Source: Straminergon stramineum
Taxonomy: Eukaryota; Streptophyta; Bryopsida; Hypnales; Calliergonaceae
Direction of reading: 5' to 3'
NCBI GenBank assembly: GCA_963920665.1
Contig: OY987265.1
Span: 7,259,001 to 7,323,000, forward strand
Length of the DNA: 64,000 bases
Shown: positions 1-11,535 of the stretch, one piece after another
How positions within the stretch are numbered: the stretch's first letter is position 1
How the letters are laid out: each line of letters begins with the position of its first letter
The notes under the pieces: model-generated
Told to the model about the DNA's origin: nothing
The model's input: only the letters and a program-made list of their open reading frames with translations
Database searches by the model: none
Program-made: the position numbers and the translations under genes

Positions 1-9
1 TGCATTTAC

Positions 10-1139
10 TGTCGCGCACCTTAGTGACACTTACCACCTTAAGCTCACTTTCCAAGCACTTAACACTTTAGTGCCACCAAGGTTCACGCTCTCCTAACAC
101 TGCACATGCTATGCACCCACAATGTTAGGTTCCAACTCAAATCACGGGGTTCCCTATTCCTCCGTGACTCCAATCCTTTCTTTCCAACACTTAACTCCCA
201 CAAGACACCAGACATGTCATTTTATGACATGGGGCAAAACTTCCATTGATGTCCAAGCACTCGGTGGAGGCACTACTCCCCGCCGGTGCTAACGGCCCTT
301 GCATGGGACCCAACTCCCCACTAGGCCCAACCCAACTCATTTCAGGACTCACACCATGGCTTAGTGTGGAGTGGGACACCACCCAACCGGTATCAAGGAG
401 TGCACAAGCACTCCACGGTAAGACACAAGTGGTGGTGAGGCTCCAACACTAACCTCACCACCCGGAGCCACTTAGGCTCACCATGGCACCATCCGGGAGT
501 GAGGGGGGAGACCACCCCTCCTCATAGTACTCTTTGCAGGATTCAGCAGCCCCCCCCATACTAGAGGTCACCTGTCACGCCCCTTAGTAACACTTACCAC
601 CTTAAACTCACTTTCCAAACACTTAACACCTTAGTGCCACTAAGGTTCACGCTCTCCTAACACTGCACATGCCACGCACCCACAATGTTAGGTTCCAACT
701 CAAGTCACGGGGTTCCCCATTCCTCCGTGACTTCCAATCCTTTCCTTGCAATACTTACTCCCACAAGACACCGAGCATGTCATTTGATGACATGGGGCGG
801 AACTTCCATTGATGTCCAAGCACTCAGTGAGGCACTACTCCCACCGGTGCTAACCGCCTTTGAATGGGACCCAACTCCCCACTAGGCCCAACCCAACTCA
901 TTTTAGGACTCACCAAACGGGACTCACACCATGGCCTAGTGTGGAGTGGGACACCACCCAACCGGTATCAAGGAGTGCACAAGCACTTCACGGTAAGACA
1001 CAAGTGGTGGTGAGGCTCCAACACTAGCCTCACCACCCGGAGCCACTTAAGCTCACCATGGCACCATCCGGAAGTGAGGAGGGAGACCACCCCTCCTCAT
1101 AGTACTCTCTGCGGGATTCGGCGGTCCCCCCCCCCTTGT
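10..1139. repeat. Tandem duplication (block A, period 563) inside the LTR-like unit
   Basis: Copy 1 (10-572) and copy 2 (573-about 1139) align almost end to end and share phrases such as CACAATGTTAGGTTCCAACT and GGGACACCACCCAACCGGTA. Small indels separate them, for example an extra 14 bases near 907-920 in copy 2. The high identity points to a recent duplication relative to block B. Confidence 0.88.
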
Positions 1140-2390
1140 ATGTCAAGGGGGACTCCCAAACACCCTTTGGTTTTGGAAGACCACCCCGTTTCTCCCGATT
1201 CGCACTAGTTTGGGACTCCCGAACTTCCACCCGGCATAACTTTGCGGTCCGGGATCCAAATCGCACATGCGACCCCATTTTCGACATTTACGCGACGCGT
1301 AGATGCCGATGGACTACTCACTTGCTCCATTCAGACAAGTATTCGCAAAGATATCGCCCTCCAAAGATTCGGGACACTCCCGGCGCGGCCAGGGCACTCC
1401 CGGCGCGACCGGGACACCCCCAACTTTGAACGCCCATAACTTTTGACTCGCAAGTCCAAATCATGCGTTCTTTGGACGGTTAGAAGCATCTTCTCACAAC
1501 CTTTCCAAGCATGTATCACACGCCCCCAAATTCGTTCGGATCAAAGCGCTACATCGCTCTGATCGCTCGGGACTCGTAGTCCCCCTCACCTCATCTCTTG
1601 CAAGGCTTGGGGAGTCACCCCCAATGTCCCCCTTGCTCACCAAGGTGGCACGGGCACGCCTTGTGATGAGGGTTGTGACATCACCGGGACCCCCAAGATG
1701 CACCCCATCTCAGAAGACCACCCATTTCCAAGTGGTATCCCCAAACCGGACCCCCAAAAGACTCCCGATCTTCCCTTCGGGATAACTTTTATTTCCGATC
1801 TCCAAATCCTAAGTGCAAGTCCATTTTCGTGATCTACATTTTCCGTAGATCACCGAGCACTATTCACTTTCCCCAATACAACAAGTATTGAGGAAGTTAT
1901 GACCCTCCACAGGTACGAGCCCTTCGGGAGGTGTAGTTCTCCGGGACCCCACCCTCTTTGGATGCCCATAACTTTTAGCTCACAACTCATCTCCTCATGA
2001 GCCTTATCATTCTAGAAAGCTTGTCTCCTTAGGTTTCCAATGATATGCAGCATGCCCTATTTGGCTCAAAGTAACCCTCCCAAACCTTGTTTCCCACGTC
2101 CCTATGCCTCGGGACGCGGCCGGGACACTGCCAACTTTGAGGAGCCATATCTTTTGACTCCCCACTCGGATTCTCGCGTTCTTTGGACCCATGGACGCGT
2201 CTTCTCACAAGCTTTCCAAAAAGGTGCGACACGCCCTCAAATTTGTTCGGATCAGAGCGCTACATCGCTCTGATCGCTCTGGACCCTTAGTCCCCCTCAC
2301 CTCATCTCTTGCAAGGCTTGGGGAGTCACCCCCAACGTCCCCCTTGCTCACCAAGGTGGTTGGGCAAGCCTCTTGATGAGGGTCGTGACA
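1140..2390. repeat. Diverged tandem duplication (block B) inside the LTR-like unit
   Basis: The last 280-310 bases of each copy are close: both carry GCGCTACATCGCTCTGATCG and CTTGCAAGGCTTGGGGAGTC and end in GTGACA (1680 and 2390). The first halves are aligned but diverged (CGTAGAT..., ...ACAAGTATT..., ...GACCCTCC). An ATAACTTTT phrase recurs at about 1437, 1968 and 2148. Confidence 0.75.
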
Positions 2391-4426
2391 TTTACCTTCA
2401 AAAAAAGTTTCAACAAATTACAATAAAATTTGAAATTTTAGGAACCTATCCAAAATCTGAAAAAAAACTCACTCCAATTTTTTTAACCTATCATTAGAGG
2501 GGATTTGAGGCCTTGGGAGGGCCGTTTTAGGTTTGTTCCCTTGCTTGTTCTATATGCAGTACAGGAATGGCTGACTGCTGTTATGAAAAGAATATCAAAA
2601 AAATAAAATAAAAAATAGTTTCGAAATGAAAAAAGAAGTTGAAAAAAAAATTCATTTTTTTTTGTGATGTGGCAGTGTCACGGCCATGTCAATCTACCGC
2701 AGTGGCACCGTTCCTACGTTCCCCGCAGCTTGGAAACTTGCACTCTCCCAGAGGCCTCAAATCTCCCCTAATGATGGATTAATCCCTAAAGGAATGAATG
2801 ACCACCAAATTTACACAGCTCATCTCAGGTAGGTGCATACGTATGAAGTCATTTTATAACAAATGTTCTTCAAATTTTGATACAAGGTGTGAACATATAA
2901 CCCCTAAATAGGAATGTCATTTTTTTTTTGATCGGGTGCCCAAATCAAAAGTTATGTTGCCCGAAACTTTTTAGGTAGCTTGGACAACTTTGGGTAACAT
3001 GTGCAAAACACCTCTTCTACTTTTGAAATTTGGTAGGTATGTAATTTAAATGATACAAGATCCAAATGTCAGAAAAAATAACCTTGTGTAGTGTAAAAAT
3101 CTCACTTTAGGAGGAGTCAAAGGCTGTTGGCCCTATATGGCAAGATTGAAAAAAATCCTTTTCTCCTAACTTCAAACATTATAATCTTTCAATCCGTACA
3201 GTTAAAGTTTCTGAATTTTTTTCACACATTCTTATAGTAGTCTAGTACAAATTTGTATGGTTGAATTTTGGAAAAAAAAACTTTTTTTTTCTTTTTTTTC
3301 ACTGCCCTAAGAAGTTGCAGTTTTTTACAATTTCTACATAAAATATGCCTCAGTCCTTTAGAGGTTACACAATGTGTCCAATTGAGTCACTCAATGCTTC
3401 ATGTTTGTTTTTTATGTTGATTTGTGAATCAAATCATGTCAAGAGGGAAGAAAACTTGCAAAATTAATGCTTTCATTTCTTAAATCTTCTCAAGCTATAG
3501 TTTATTTTGTTTTCAAAGCCCAAAATCTAATTTCTCCATCCTACAAGGCATTTTTAGGAGTAACCATAATTAAGACAAATTTTTTTCTTCATTAAACTTC
3601 ATTCCTATTTTTGAATTATTAAAAAATAAACAAGACCAACTGATATTTAAGAGCATATACACCTTTACATTACAAGGGTTCTATATATGACACTTAAAGT
3701 AGGAAAAAAATAATTTGAGCCCCTCCCAATATTTTCCAAAGATTATGTCTAGGTGAAGCTTGCAAAATTTAAATTTAGTCAATTTTATCCTACATTTCAC
3801 TTGTGATTGGCCAATCCATTTATGATGGGACATTTTTGGTATGCAATGGTGGAAAACAAAAAGTGAGAGGTCTTGTCAATTATATGGGTGAAATTATGGT
3901 GTGTCAATTTTCATGTGCAATAGTTCAAATGTTGTGATTCTTTCAAATTTAGAGTGTAGAAAAAGTCATCAATGATGTATAAATCTATAAATTTCTTCTC
4001 AATTATCTTGGATATTGATCTTTAGTATTTCATATGCATATCTCTATTATGTGAATACAAATCATCCAATTTTACATTTATCTTATCATTTTAAAACAAT
4101 GAAAATAAAAATAAGCTATAGCATAATTTTTCAACCCTTGAAGACTGGACATTCAAATTATGAATAAAAAATGAACGCAAATATTTATTGATTCTCGTAT
4201 TACATAGAGTGTAGATATAAAACTATTAAATTAAACCTTTTGTTTTTGTTTTGAAGTGTGAATGGAGATCATTTTACCTTTGGTTTTAGGAATGCATGGT
4301 GATAGGTGATAGATTGTCAAGTGATTTGAGGAATTGCCGTGGGATTTCAAGTGAACAATGAATGAATTTAATGGTTAGATTGGAAAGGATCTGGACAGTC
4401 ACTTAAATTGTGTTGATAAGTGATTT
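2391..4426. other. AT-rich intergenic DNA with one copy of a dispersed repeat
   Basis: No gene is recognisable; frames are short and stop-rich. The stretch at about 2925-3400 matches 9975-10500 in several blocks (a phrase reading ATCAAAAGTTAT-TTGCCC, then a 100-base module at 3171-3270, then CCTTTAGAGGTTA). It is therefore part of a decayed dispersed repeat. Confidence 0.6.
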
Positions 4427-5345
4427 TCTTTCTTTCCTTCCTTTGTTTCTTCTTCCCTTCTTTGTTTTTCAGGTTGTGTGTGAGTTTCGGAACACTTGTG
4501 TGATTTTAATCTTTTTGTAATAAGAAGCTTTAAGCGTATATATTTTAATTGTGTGTAAGTCCCAATGATAGGGCATTTTTTTATTGTGTATTTAGATTGA
4601 GTTTAAAGTCCTAAGGATTGGGTATTTGTGTATGTGTGGAAGTTTCTTGTGAGAGGAATTATTATTGTTGTGCTTAAAGTAATTTTTTATTTGTGAGTAT
4701 TTGATTAAATCATTATATTTGTTTGTATAAGCTTGTAGCAGTTGGTTGAGTGTAAGGATTGAAGCTTTAAGTGAAAGCCAGTGAGAATTTCTATTGAATG
4801 ATTGAATCAGTTTATGAAAGCTTTGAGCCTTGTGTGTGATAGTAATGCTTGGAGTAGATTTGAGTAGTGTATGTAATTCAAGTGAATGCCTTGTATGTGT
4901 GTGTGTTATACGAGAGCTTAAAAGCTGTACTCTTGGAGAATATTAGATGGCTTAAAGCAATTGTTTATTTCCACAGTGAATTGATGAGAGTTTGTAGTGG
5001 ATTGTCTAGATAGAATGGCTTAAAGCAAAATTAGTATAGTAATGCTATAAGCAAATGACTGCGTAAATTGAAGATCAACTATAAAGATGAATATTGAAGG
5101 AGTATATTGTTTGGTTGCTTAAAGCAAGATAGAACAAAGTAGGCTATAAGCAATATTAAGATTGTGATAGTCTGAGTGATGTTGGAAATACTAACTATGG
5201 CTTGTTGAGTGTTGAGTGATGCTTTAAACGAAATATTGTGAGTCTATGCTTTAAGCAAATGCAACAAGAAACGGATACTATGGTGCTTAAAGCTATATGT
5301 CATGTTTTTCCTTGCTTTAAGCATATTCTTTATTTGTCCCCATAC
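4427..5345. repeat. Array of GCTTTAAGC / GCTTAAAGC-type motifs
   Basis: About fourteen copies of a near-palindromic 9-mer occur in 800 bases: starts near 4527, 4672, 4764, 4820, 4916, 4950, 5018, 5044, 5117, 5143, 5221, 5248, 5285 and 5314. Variants include GCTATAAGC. From 4950 on, spacing is mostly alternating (about 26 then 73-78 bases), which suggests a degenerate tandem repeat of roughly 100 bases with two motif copies per unit. The plus strand is G/T-rich. A long pyrimidine tract ending TTTTTCAG lies at 4427-4472. Function unknown. Confidence 0.6.
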
Positions 5346-6215
5346 TAGGATAAGATGGGGACCACATGCTTGTTTGTTACATCCATATGTGTTGGACATA
5401 AATTAGTGATTGGATAAAAGAGTGATATCCTTTCCCTGAAACCAATGGATTATTTTTGTACTATTTTCCCATTAGAATTTTATTTACAAGACATTTCTAT
5501 TATAAAAGTGACTTCAGTCACAATGCGTTAGACTATTTGATCATTCCTTGGATTTTGAACCCCTATGCTATAATCTTGAGTTTTGTTGAGGAGGGCAAAA
5601 TTCTTGATTACATAGAGCATATAAAATTTGGGCATTTATATACTACAAAGCAATAAATTTATGTTGTGATGCACTACCTTTTTGTTGTTTTCTACTTTGT
5701 GCACCTACTTTAAATTTGTATGGCTTCAATGTGTATACTCTCACTTCTACATTCACCTTACCAATGCATTTATTTTGTCGTTGAAGTTTTAACTTTGGTA
5801 ACTAACATGTAGCAAATAAAACTCCATGAAATCTTCCCTTACAAATTGTTATGATATGTGACAAACTTGACAAATTTCAAGACATGTCCCAAGGGTTGGT
5901 TGCATGGTCAGTCTATCTAGTAAGCATAAATTTCTACTAGTGTAGGGTGAATGCATGGTAGGGTCAACTTCTTTATGAGTCTTGATTCACTACATGGTCA
6001 ATTTTGAGACTTTCAAAAAATTATGTATGAAAATAAAATATCAATTCCACAATAAGAATACTTTAAAAGGTTTATGAACATTTGTCTTCAAATATCATGA
6101 CCCAATATATCCAAAAATGGTGATGATAATCCTACAAATACATTAAATATTTTGAAAATACTACATGTCCAAGTCTTAAATACACACCAAATTCATGAAG
6201 AAAGAACATTTTTGA
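5346..6215. other. AT-rich intergenic DNA, nothing recognised
   Basis: The longest open frame (5456-5656, plus) has low complexity and no resemblance to a family I know. No structured repeat was seen. Confidence 0.5.
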
Positions 6216-6937
6216 GGGCGATTGCATGAAACACTTGTACTATTTGTTGCGTTTTGCAACAATACTCATGATTTTTTGGGGAGTACTTTAAAATTAGAAA
6301 ACCAATTTTTTTAAATTAAAAAATATGATCAATATATGCATCTTAAGACGAAGGTAACTACCAAAAGAAATTCATTTAAAAATTCTCTAAGTAGGGGAAC
6401 TAGAAAAGTACCAAATCTCAAGAAAATAGATACTTCCCTGTTTTAATTAATAAAAAATAGGAAAAAACTGAAATAAAATAAAATAAAATAGGCCATTTAT
6501 AGCAACTCTATGGAGATGCTCATTCTCCAAAAAAAACACCAAAATAATCTTTTACATGTTTTGAAATGCAAGTAGAAAGAGGCTCTCTTTGTGGACTTAT
6601 ACATGACATACAATTAACTATTTAAAAAAACTTTGAATCCTAGCTAAAATTACACTATAAGACCATCTCCTCTAACTTTCAACTCCAAATTCGTTTCTTT
6701 GAGTACCACTTTGTTAAAAAAAATTGAAATTGGTATGTGTGACATAAAATTGGGGGCTATAATTGTATAGTAAAATAAATTTAATTCCAAAAATTTAGAC
6801 AAGGTGTATAATAGTCATAAGTACCTTGTCTATAAATTTTGGGTTATTTGGAGTCAGAACACAAAAATTATGGCCCAAAAAATAATTAGAACACAACATG
6901 TAACAGAAAATAGTACAAGTGTATCATGCAATCACCC
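6216..6937. mobile_element. Non-autonomous DNA transposon with about 30-bp TIRs
   Basis: The left end reads GGGCGATTGCATGAAACACT and continues TGTACTATTT. The right end, read on the other strand, is GGGTGATTGCATGATACACT and continues TGTACTATTT. That is about 30 bases with two mismatches in opposite orientation, 722 bases apart. TTGA precedes the left end (6212-6215) with a possible copy after the right end (6938-6941), giving a candidate 4-bp target duplication. The interior is AT-rich with no transposase frame. The GAAACACTTGT core also occurs in the element at 11118-11535. Confidence 0.68.
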
Positions 6938-9900
6938 TTGATTGAATTTTGAGCTATATATTTTTTGTATGTTCAAACTTGAGAAAATAAACAACCTCCA
7001 AAAATGACATCTTTTAGAAATTTTTGTGTTATTAAATGAAATTATTACATATTCATAATTTATTAAAATTATTTATCTATTTTGAAAAAGTTTCTTGAGA
7101 ATGAAGGTGTAAATTTTCATGAATTTGAGATATAGAATTCTTTACAAGCATCATTTACAATCAAATTTTAAATAGAAATTGGTGAAATTGTTATTAAAAT
7201 GAGATTTTTGGAATTCAAAATCTGTATGAAAAGTCAATTGTGACAATTTGCAAAGATACCTTGTATTTTGGTATGAATTGGTTGATCGTACCTGCAATTG
7301 CCTTGCATTTTAAGTCTTTGTGGTTTAAATTTTTTATACAATTGAGGTCTCTTTTTTTTCTCATATTTTGGATAATTTCTTCTAGTTCAATTCATTTTCT
7401 TAGAAATATAAATTTTTAGTATTCTACCAAAATAAATATTTGACTGAAATTATTTTCTTCAAAATCTCGTAGATATTCCTTCTATTGGCAAAAATCAATA
7501 AGTATTCATTATAATGATCAAAATTCTTGAGGTGAAGAATATTGTCCTATTAAAAGGCATTGAGTTCAATTTTAAAGATTTTACACTGGTAGAATGACTG
7601 ATTTTATGAACTTGTCTCAACTCCCCCCAAATAGAAAGAACCTTCGTGCCCAAGGCCTTACACTAGGTTCTGGAGGTTGTATTGGACATTGGAGGTGTCA
7701 AATTGTGGTAGGAACTATTCAAAGTAGTTGCTATTTTGAGAAGGTTAATCCAGGCTTTGTCAAAAGCTTTGTGAAAATCCAATATGGCTTAATCATATCA
7801 CTTGCCTAATATCGAGATGTACTAATTAAAGATCTATGAAGACATCAACTTGGTTAGTAGATTCCTTAGGTGAATTGAGCTTTAGACCAATCGAAGTTGA
7901 ACGTGGTTGCCATACTTTTGTACAAAGAAATGAAGACAACAACAATGTTGACTCCATGATGAATTCATGTTGCACTTGGCCAAGTGAATCATTTTGAGCA
8001 CTTGTGTAAAGGCTTTTCTTCCAAGCTTTTCTTCACAATGACATACTTGTTGCAATAAAAAATCCTAAGCATTTTGTTGCTCTTACCATCATTGCTTATC
8101 AACAACTCAAAACCTAAAATAACTCCCCAAGATCCAAACTATAGAACATAAGAACACGAGAATCCACTAAAAGTCATTGTACATACATAAGGAAAATTCG
8201 AAAATATACCAAACCAACTATGACTAGAGTCACTATAAATTTTGCAACATAGGGACTAAGCTGCAAAAAAAATGTTGCCGTTGATACAAAGCAAGTTGAT
8301 AATGCAAATAAAACTACTCTATGAACAAAGTGTCAAAATAGTCACTACAAGTGGTAGAAACTTAGAAAGGACTATGGTGATTGATGGGTTTTGTAGATTC
8401 CAAACCTTAAGGTGCTATTAGCTATTAAGCTATATAGTCATTCGTTAAAAATCAAACTTACCAAAACTGATAAGTTGTAGAAAGTAGATTGACCATAGTC
8501 CAAAAATACATAGGTGGTGCCTTCCTATTGCAATTGCAATTAATAGTTGGAAGAGGCAAACTAGGGCACTAGACAAAACTTTGTGGTATCCCACTATTCT
8601 TTTGTTGGTGCTTGCAGATGTCCATTCTACTAGTGATATAATGGTTGCCAAAAATAATCTACTATCCCATGTTTCTTGATTCAAGCTTGGCAAATAGATC
8701 TATTGTATAATTTTCCAGGTCACTAGTTAAATGAACTTTTGTCCAAGTCACTCCTCCCTATTATATATGATTCAGGGCGAATATTGTAAATGAACTTGAA
8801 GGATCTTTTGAAGTTGACATTTTTTTCTTGCTACTGCATGTATTTCAACTTCAATTAGAATGAACTCAGAGAATTGGCAAGTTGTTTCATTGACATTAAA
8901 AGTAGATGATATAATCTTAAATTGAACAACATAAACATTTTCCATCATAAAGAAGAGATATCCCTCTAGTTTGTATAATTATTGTTGTTGCCATTGCAAT
9001 TGATTCATCCAACTCATTGTATTCATTTAGTGTTACACATAGAGGACAATAGTAGATGGAGATCCATAAAATAAGTATTTTAAAAAAAATGTGGTATGAA
9101 GAGTTTAGCTTGGTTGATTTTTTTAATCTTTGAAAGTGATGACTATATGTAATTTCAAGTTTGCTAATTGATACTTAGTAGACATTTGTATTAGGAAAAC
9201 TTGATGCCATCAATAGGCCATGGGTTCTCATGTTCTTTATGCAAAAGGTTGTTCTTGAATGCTAGTAAAAAGTTCAAAGTTAAATACAACTGAGTTGATC
9301 AAAATGCTAGGTGCTTTGTGTTCCGTGCTCCATGTTCCCCAATTTGATCCCTAAAAGAACTTTACAATTTTAAACAACTTTTGCAAGAAGAGTTTTTTCC
9401 AAATTCTATAAATCACATACCATTTGAAATTCTATTCAAAGTCTTTCTAATGTTGTATGACCCAAAATTTTATACAGGGTGGTTTTAATTTCAAGATCCC
9501 TTCTGCATATGTGCATTGGTTGGGAGATTATTATTGTTGTTATTATCATCATTATATGCATTAGGTGATTTCATTTTAATAGTAATATATGTAATATAAA
9601 AACACCATTTTATTACTTTAATTTAAAAATATATATAAATTATGTGAATTAATACTTGTTTTTTCACACCTCCATATATTTCACCCTGCACTTATAAATT
9701 ATACATACCTTTGTGAATTAGTAGGAAAAATTGCCAATAAAAGAATGTGCACATTTCTTTTGGAAAATAGGCATGACATATAGGATTTATGTTATCTACT
9801 TGGATGACGTTACCGGTATTGGATTGCTTTTTGGTCAAGTTAACCCTAAAAGACTGAGTGGTTGTTGAATGACCAATTGAAAATTTGAATAGGTTCCTTT

Positions 9901-9974
9901 GAAGTTAATTTTGAATGTATCTTTGTAGGATTTTGACATGAGGGGTGGACATGTGGCTCTTTGACAGGAATACA
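6938..9974. other. AT-rich intergenic DNA, no gene recognised
   Basis: Only short frames are present (such as 7594-7809 plus and 8445-8693 minus), without a start context, splice partners or a recognisable domain. The block at 7600-7800 is a little less AT-rich and may be an old coding relic, but I cannot assign it. Confidence 0.5.
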
Positions 9975-10510
9975 ATGTTTTTACAATTTGGTGCCTAGAT
10001 CAAAAGTTATCTTGCCCAAAGTTTTTTGGGCAAAACATGCAACTTTGGACAATACAACTTTGCAATCTACGTAGTGGAAATTTCTGAAATTGTTTCCATA
10101 TCTTCTCAATCTAGCGTAATACAAGATCCTATAGTGACATGTATCCAAAAATGATATTTTCCCAAAATTTGGTACTTGTATTAGGAATGACAATTTTTAG
10201 GAGTTTTGGGTGATAACATAGTCACGGAACTTGAGGGATTAAAGTTGGACCCTCATGTGCATGCAAGGTTAGACCAAAAAAATTCTAAATTTCAAATGCT
10301 ATAATCTTTCAATCCCTATGGTCAAAGTTTTAAAAAAATACACTCATTCCCACAATAGTCTACTACTATATACAAGCTGTAAGATTGAATTTATTTTTTA
10401 TAGATTTTTTTTCATTTTTTTCTAACTACCTTGAAAAATGGTAAGTATTGAAAATTTTTGCTTGATTTGGGTCCTAGTCCTTTCGGGGTTAACCCTTGAA
10501 AGGCCCTTGG
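9975..10510. repeat. Copy of a dispersed AT-rich repeat
   Basis: It corresponds block by block to 2925-3400. It starts with ATCAAAAGTTATCTTGCCC, and the shared 100-base module is present twice in this stretch (10049-10140 and 10291-10390), followed by CCTTTCGGGGTTAA. Other module copies are at 3171, 24231 and 37563 (plus) and 35461, 41293 and 63367 (minus). No coding potential. Confidence 0.6.
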
Positions 10511-11117
10511 GGTCCTTCTATATGACCCGTATTTTTCCTTATAACTCTTTGATTGTAGTTTAATATATGAATTGTGATACATTGTTACTTATGTATTATT
10601 GTAATCAATAATTTTCTTTGGTTTTGAAAAGTATTTGATCAATGTTTTACTAATCAAATACCACCAAATTCATAATATACTATATGTCCACAAAGGGCTT
10701 TCAAGCTCTTTAAGGGTTACAAAAAAACTTGTTTTGGGTGATAGTTAACTGGAATTATACTTGCACGTATCTAATACACATAGTTACATCCAACTTAAAA
10801 ATTGAGAAGGATGAGACGACATCATTAGATGTCAACCTAAAACATCCCATTCATGACACTTGAATTTTAGAATGTATCGAGCAAGGCATTGCCAAATTAG
10901 TTTGTTTTTGAGTGTTTGATTCTCTATCCTATTTGGTAGTTTAATATTTTTACCCTATTGGATTTCGGAGAAGGTAAAAGTTATGCTAATCATTGTTATG
11001 TAGTGGGACAAAACTAGGTGTTCCAAATTAGGCAACAAATATGAGTTCTTCACTCTCCAATGTGTATAGAGTGCATTGGTGTACTATCTTAGAAACGGGT
11101 AAGTAGAGAACATGGGT
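10511..11117. other. AT-rich intergenic DNA, nothing recognised
   Basis: No gene or structured repeat is visible. Confidence 0.45.
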
Positions 11118-11535
11118 TATTACAAGAAACACTTGTCCTATTTTTTGTCCCCTAGGCCTCAGACATGTGTTTTTTTGCTCATAACTTTTGTGTCGTATGT
11201 CAATTTTACTTCAAACTTGAAATAAAGGTACACATGGTAGTTGTAGACATTTAGTAATTTTTTTATTATTGAATTTTATTACTACTTTCTAAAAATAGAA
11301 CATTCAAAAGTTCATTTTCTTGGTCTTTTTCATTGTGCTTTTTTTGTGCATAACTTTTAAAGATAATTTTTTTTTAATTTTTAATTTTTAATTTTTATAG
11401 AGATACTAATTATACAAATTCAATGCTTTACAAATTATCCCTATTTTAATTCATTTTTAAAAATTATTCCAAAATTCACAATACTCACTCAAATAGGTTG
11501 TTTTGAGCCAAAACAAACAGGTGTTTCATATAATG
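11118..11535. mobile_element. Probable decayed CACTA-like element with short TIRs
   Basis: The left end reads TATTACAAGAAACACTTGT. The right end on the opposite strand reads CATTATATGAAACACCTGT. The two agree at 15 of 19 positions and resemble the CACTA superfamily terminus CACTACAAGAAA. No clean target duplication remains, and the interior has no transposase frame. Confidence 0.45.

Larger units (their letters stand above)
10..2390. mobile_element. Solo-LTR-like retroelement remnant, TG...CA, 5-bp TSD
   Basis: The unit opens with TGTCGCGCACC and closes with GGTCGTGACA. TTTAC lies immediately before it (5-9) and immediately after it (2391-2395), as expected for a 5-bp LTR-retrotransposon target duplication. 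It is markedly GC-rich against the AT-rich DNA that follows. Inside are two tandem duplications: block A at 10-572 is repeated at 573-1139, and block B at about 1140-1680 is repeated in diverged form at 1681-2390. Both A blocks open TGTC-C-C and both B blocks end GTGACA. No gag-pol reading frame, primer-binding site or polypurine tract is visible, so this is best read as a 2.4-kb solo LTR or a non-coding LTR derivative. Family unknown. Confidence 0.72.

Noticed and set aside
191..1429. Frames within the GC-rich LTR-like unit
   Set aside because: They recur with the tandem duplication, sit on both strands and show no gag-pol, capsid or protease motifs.
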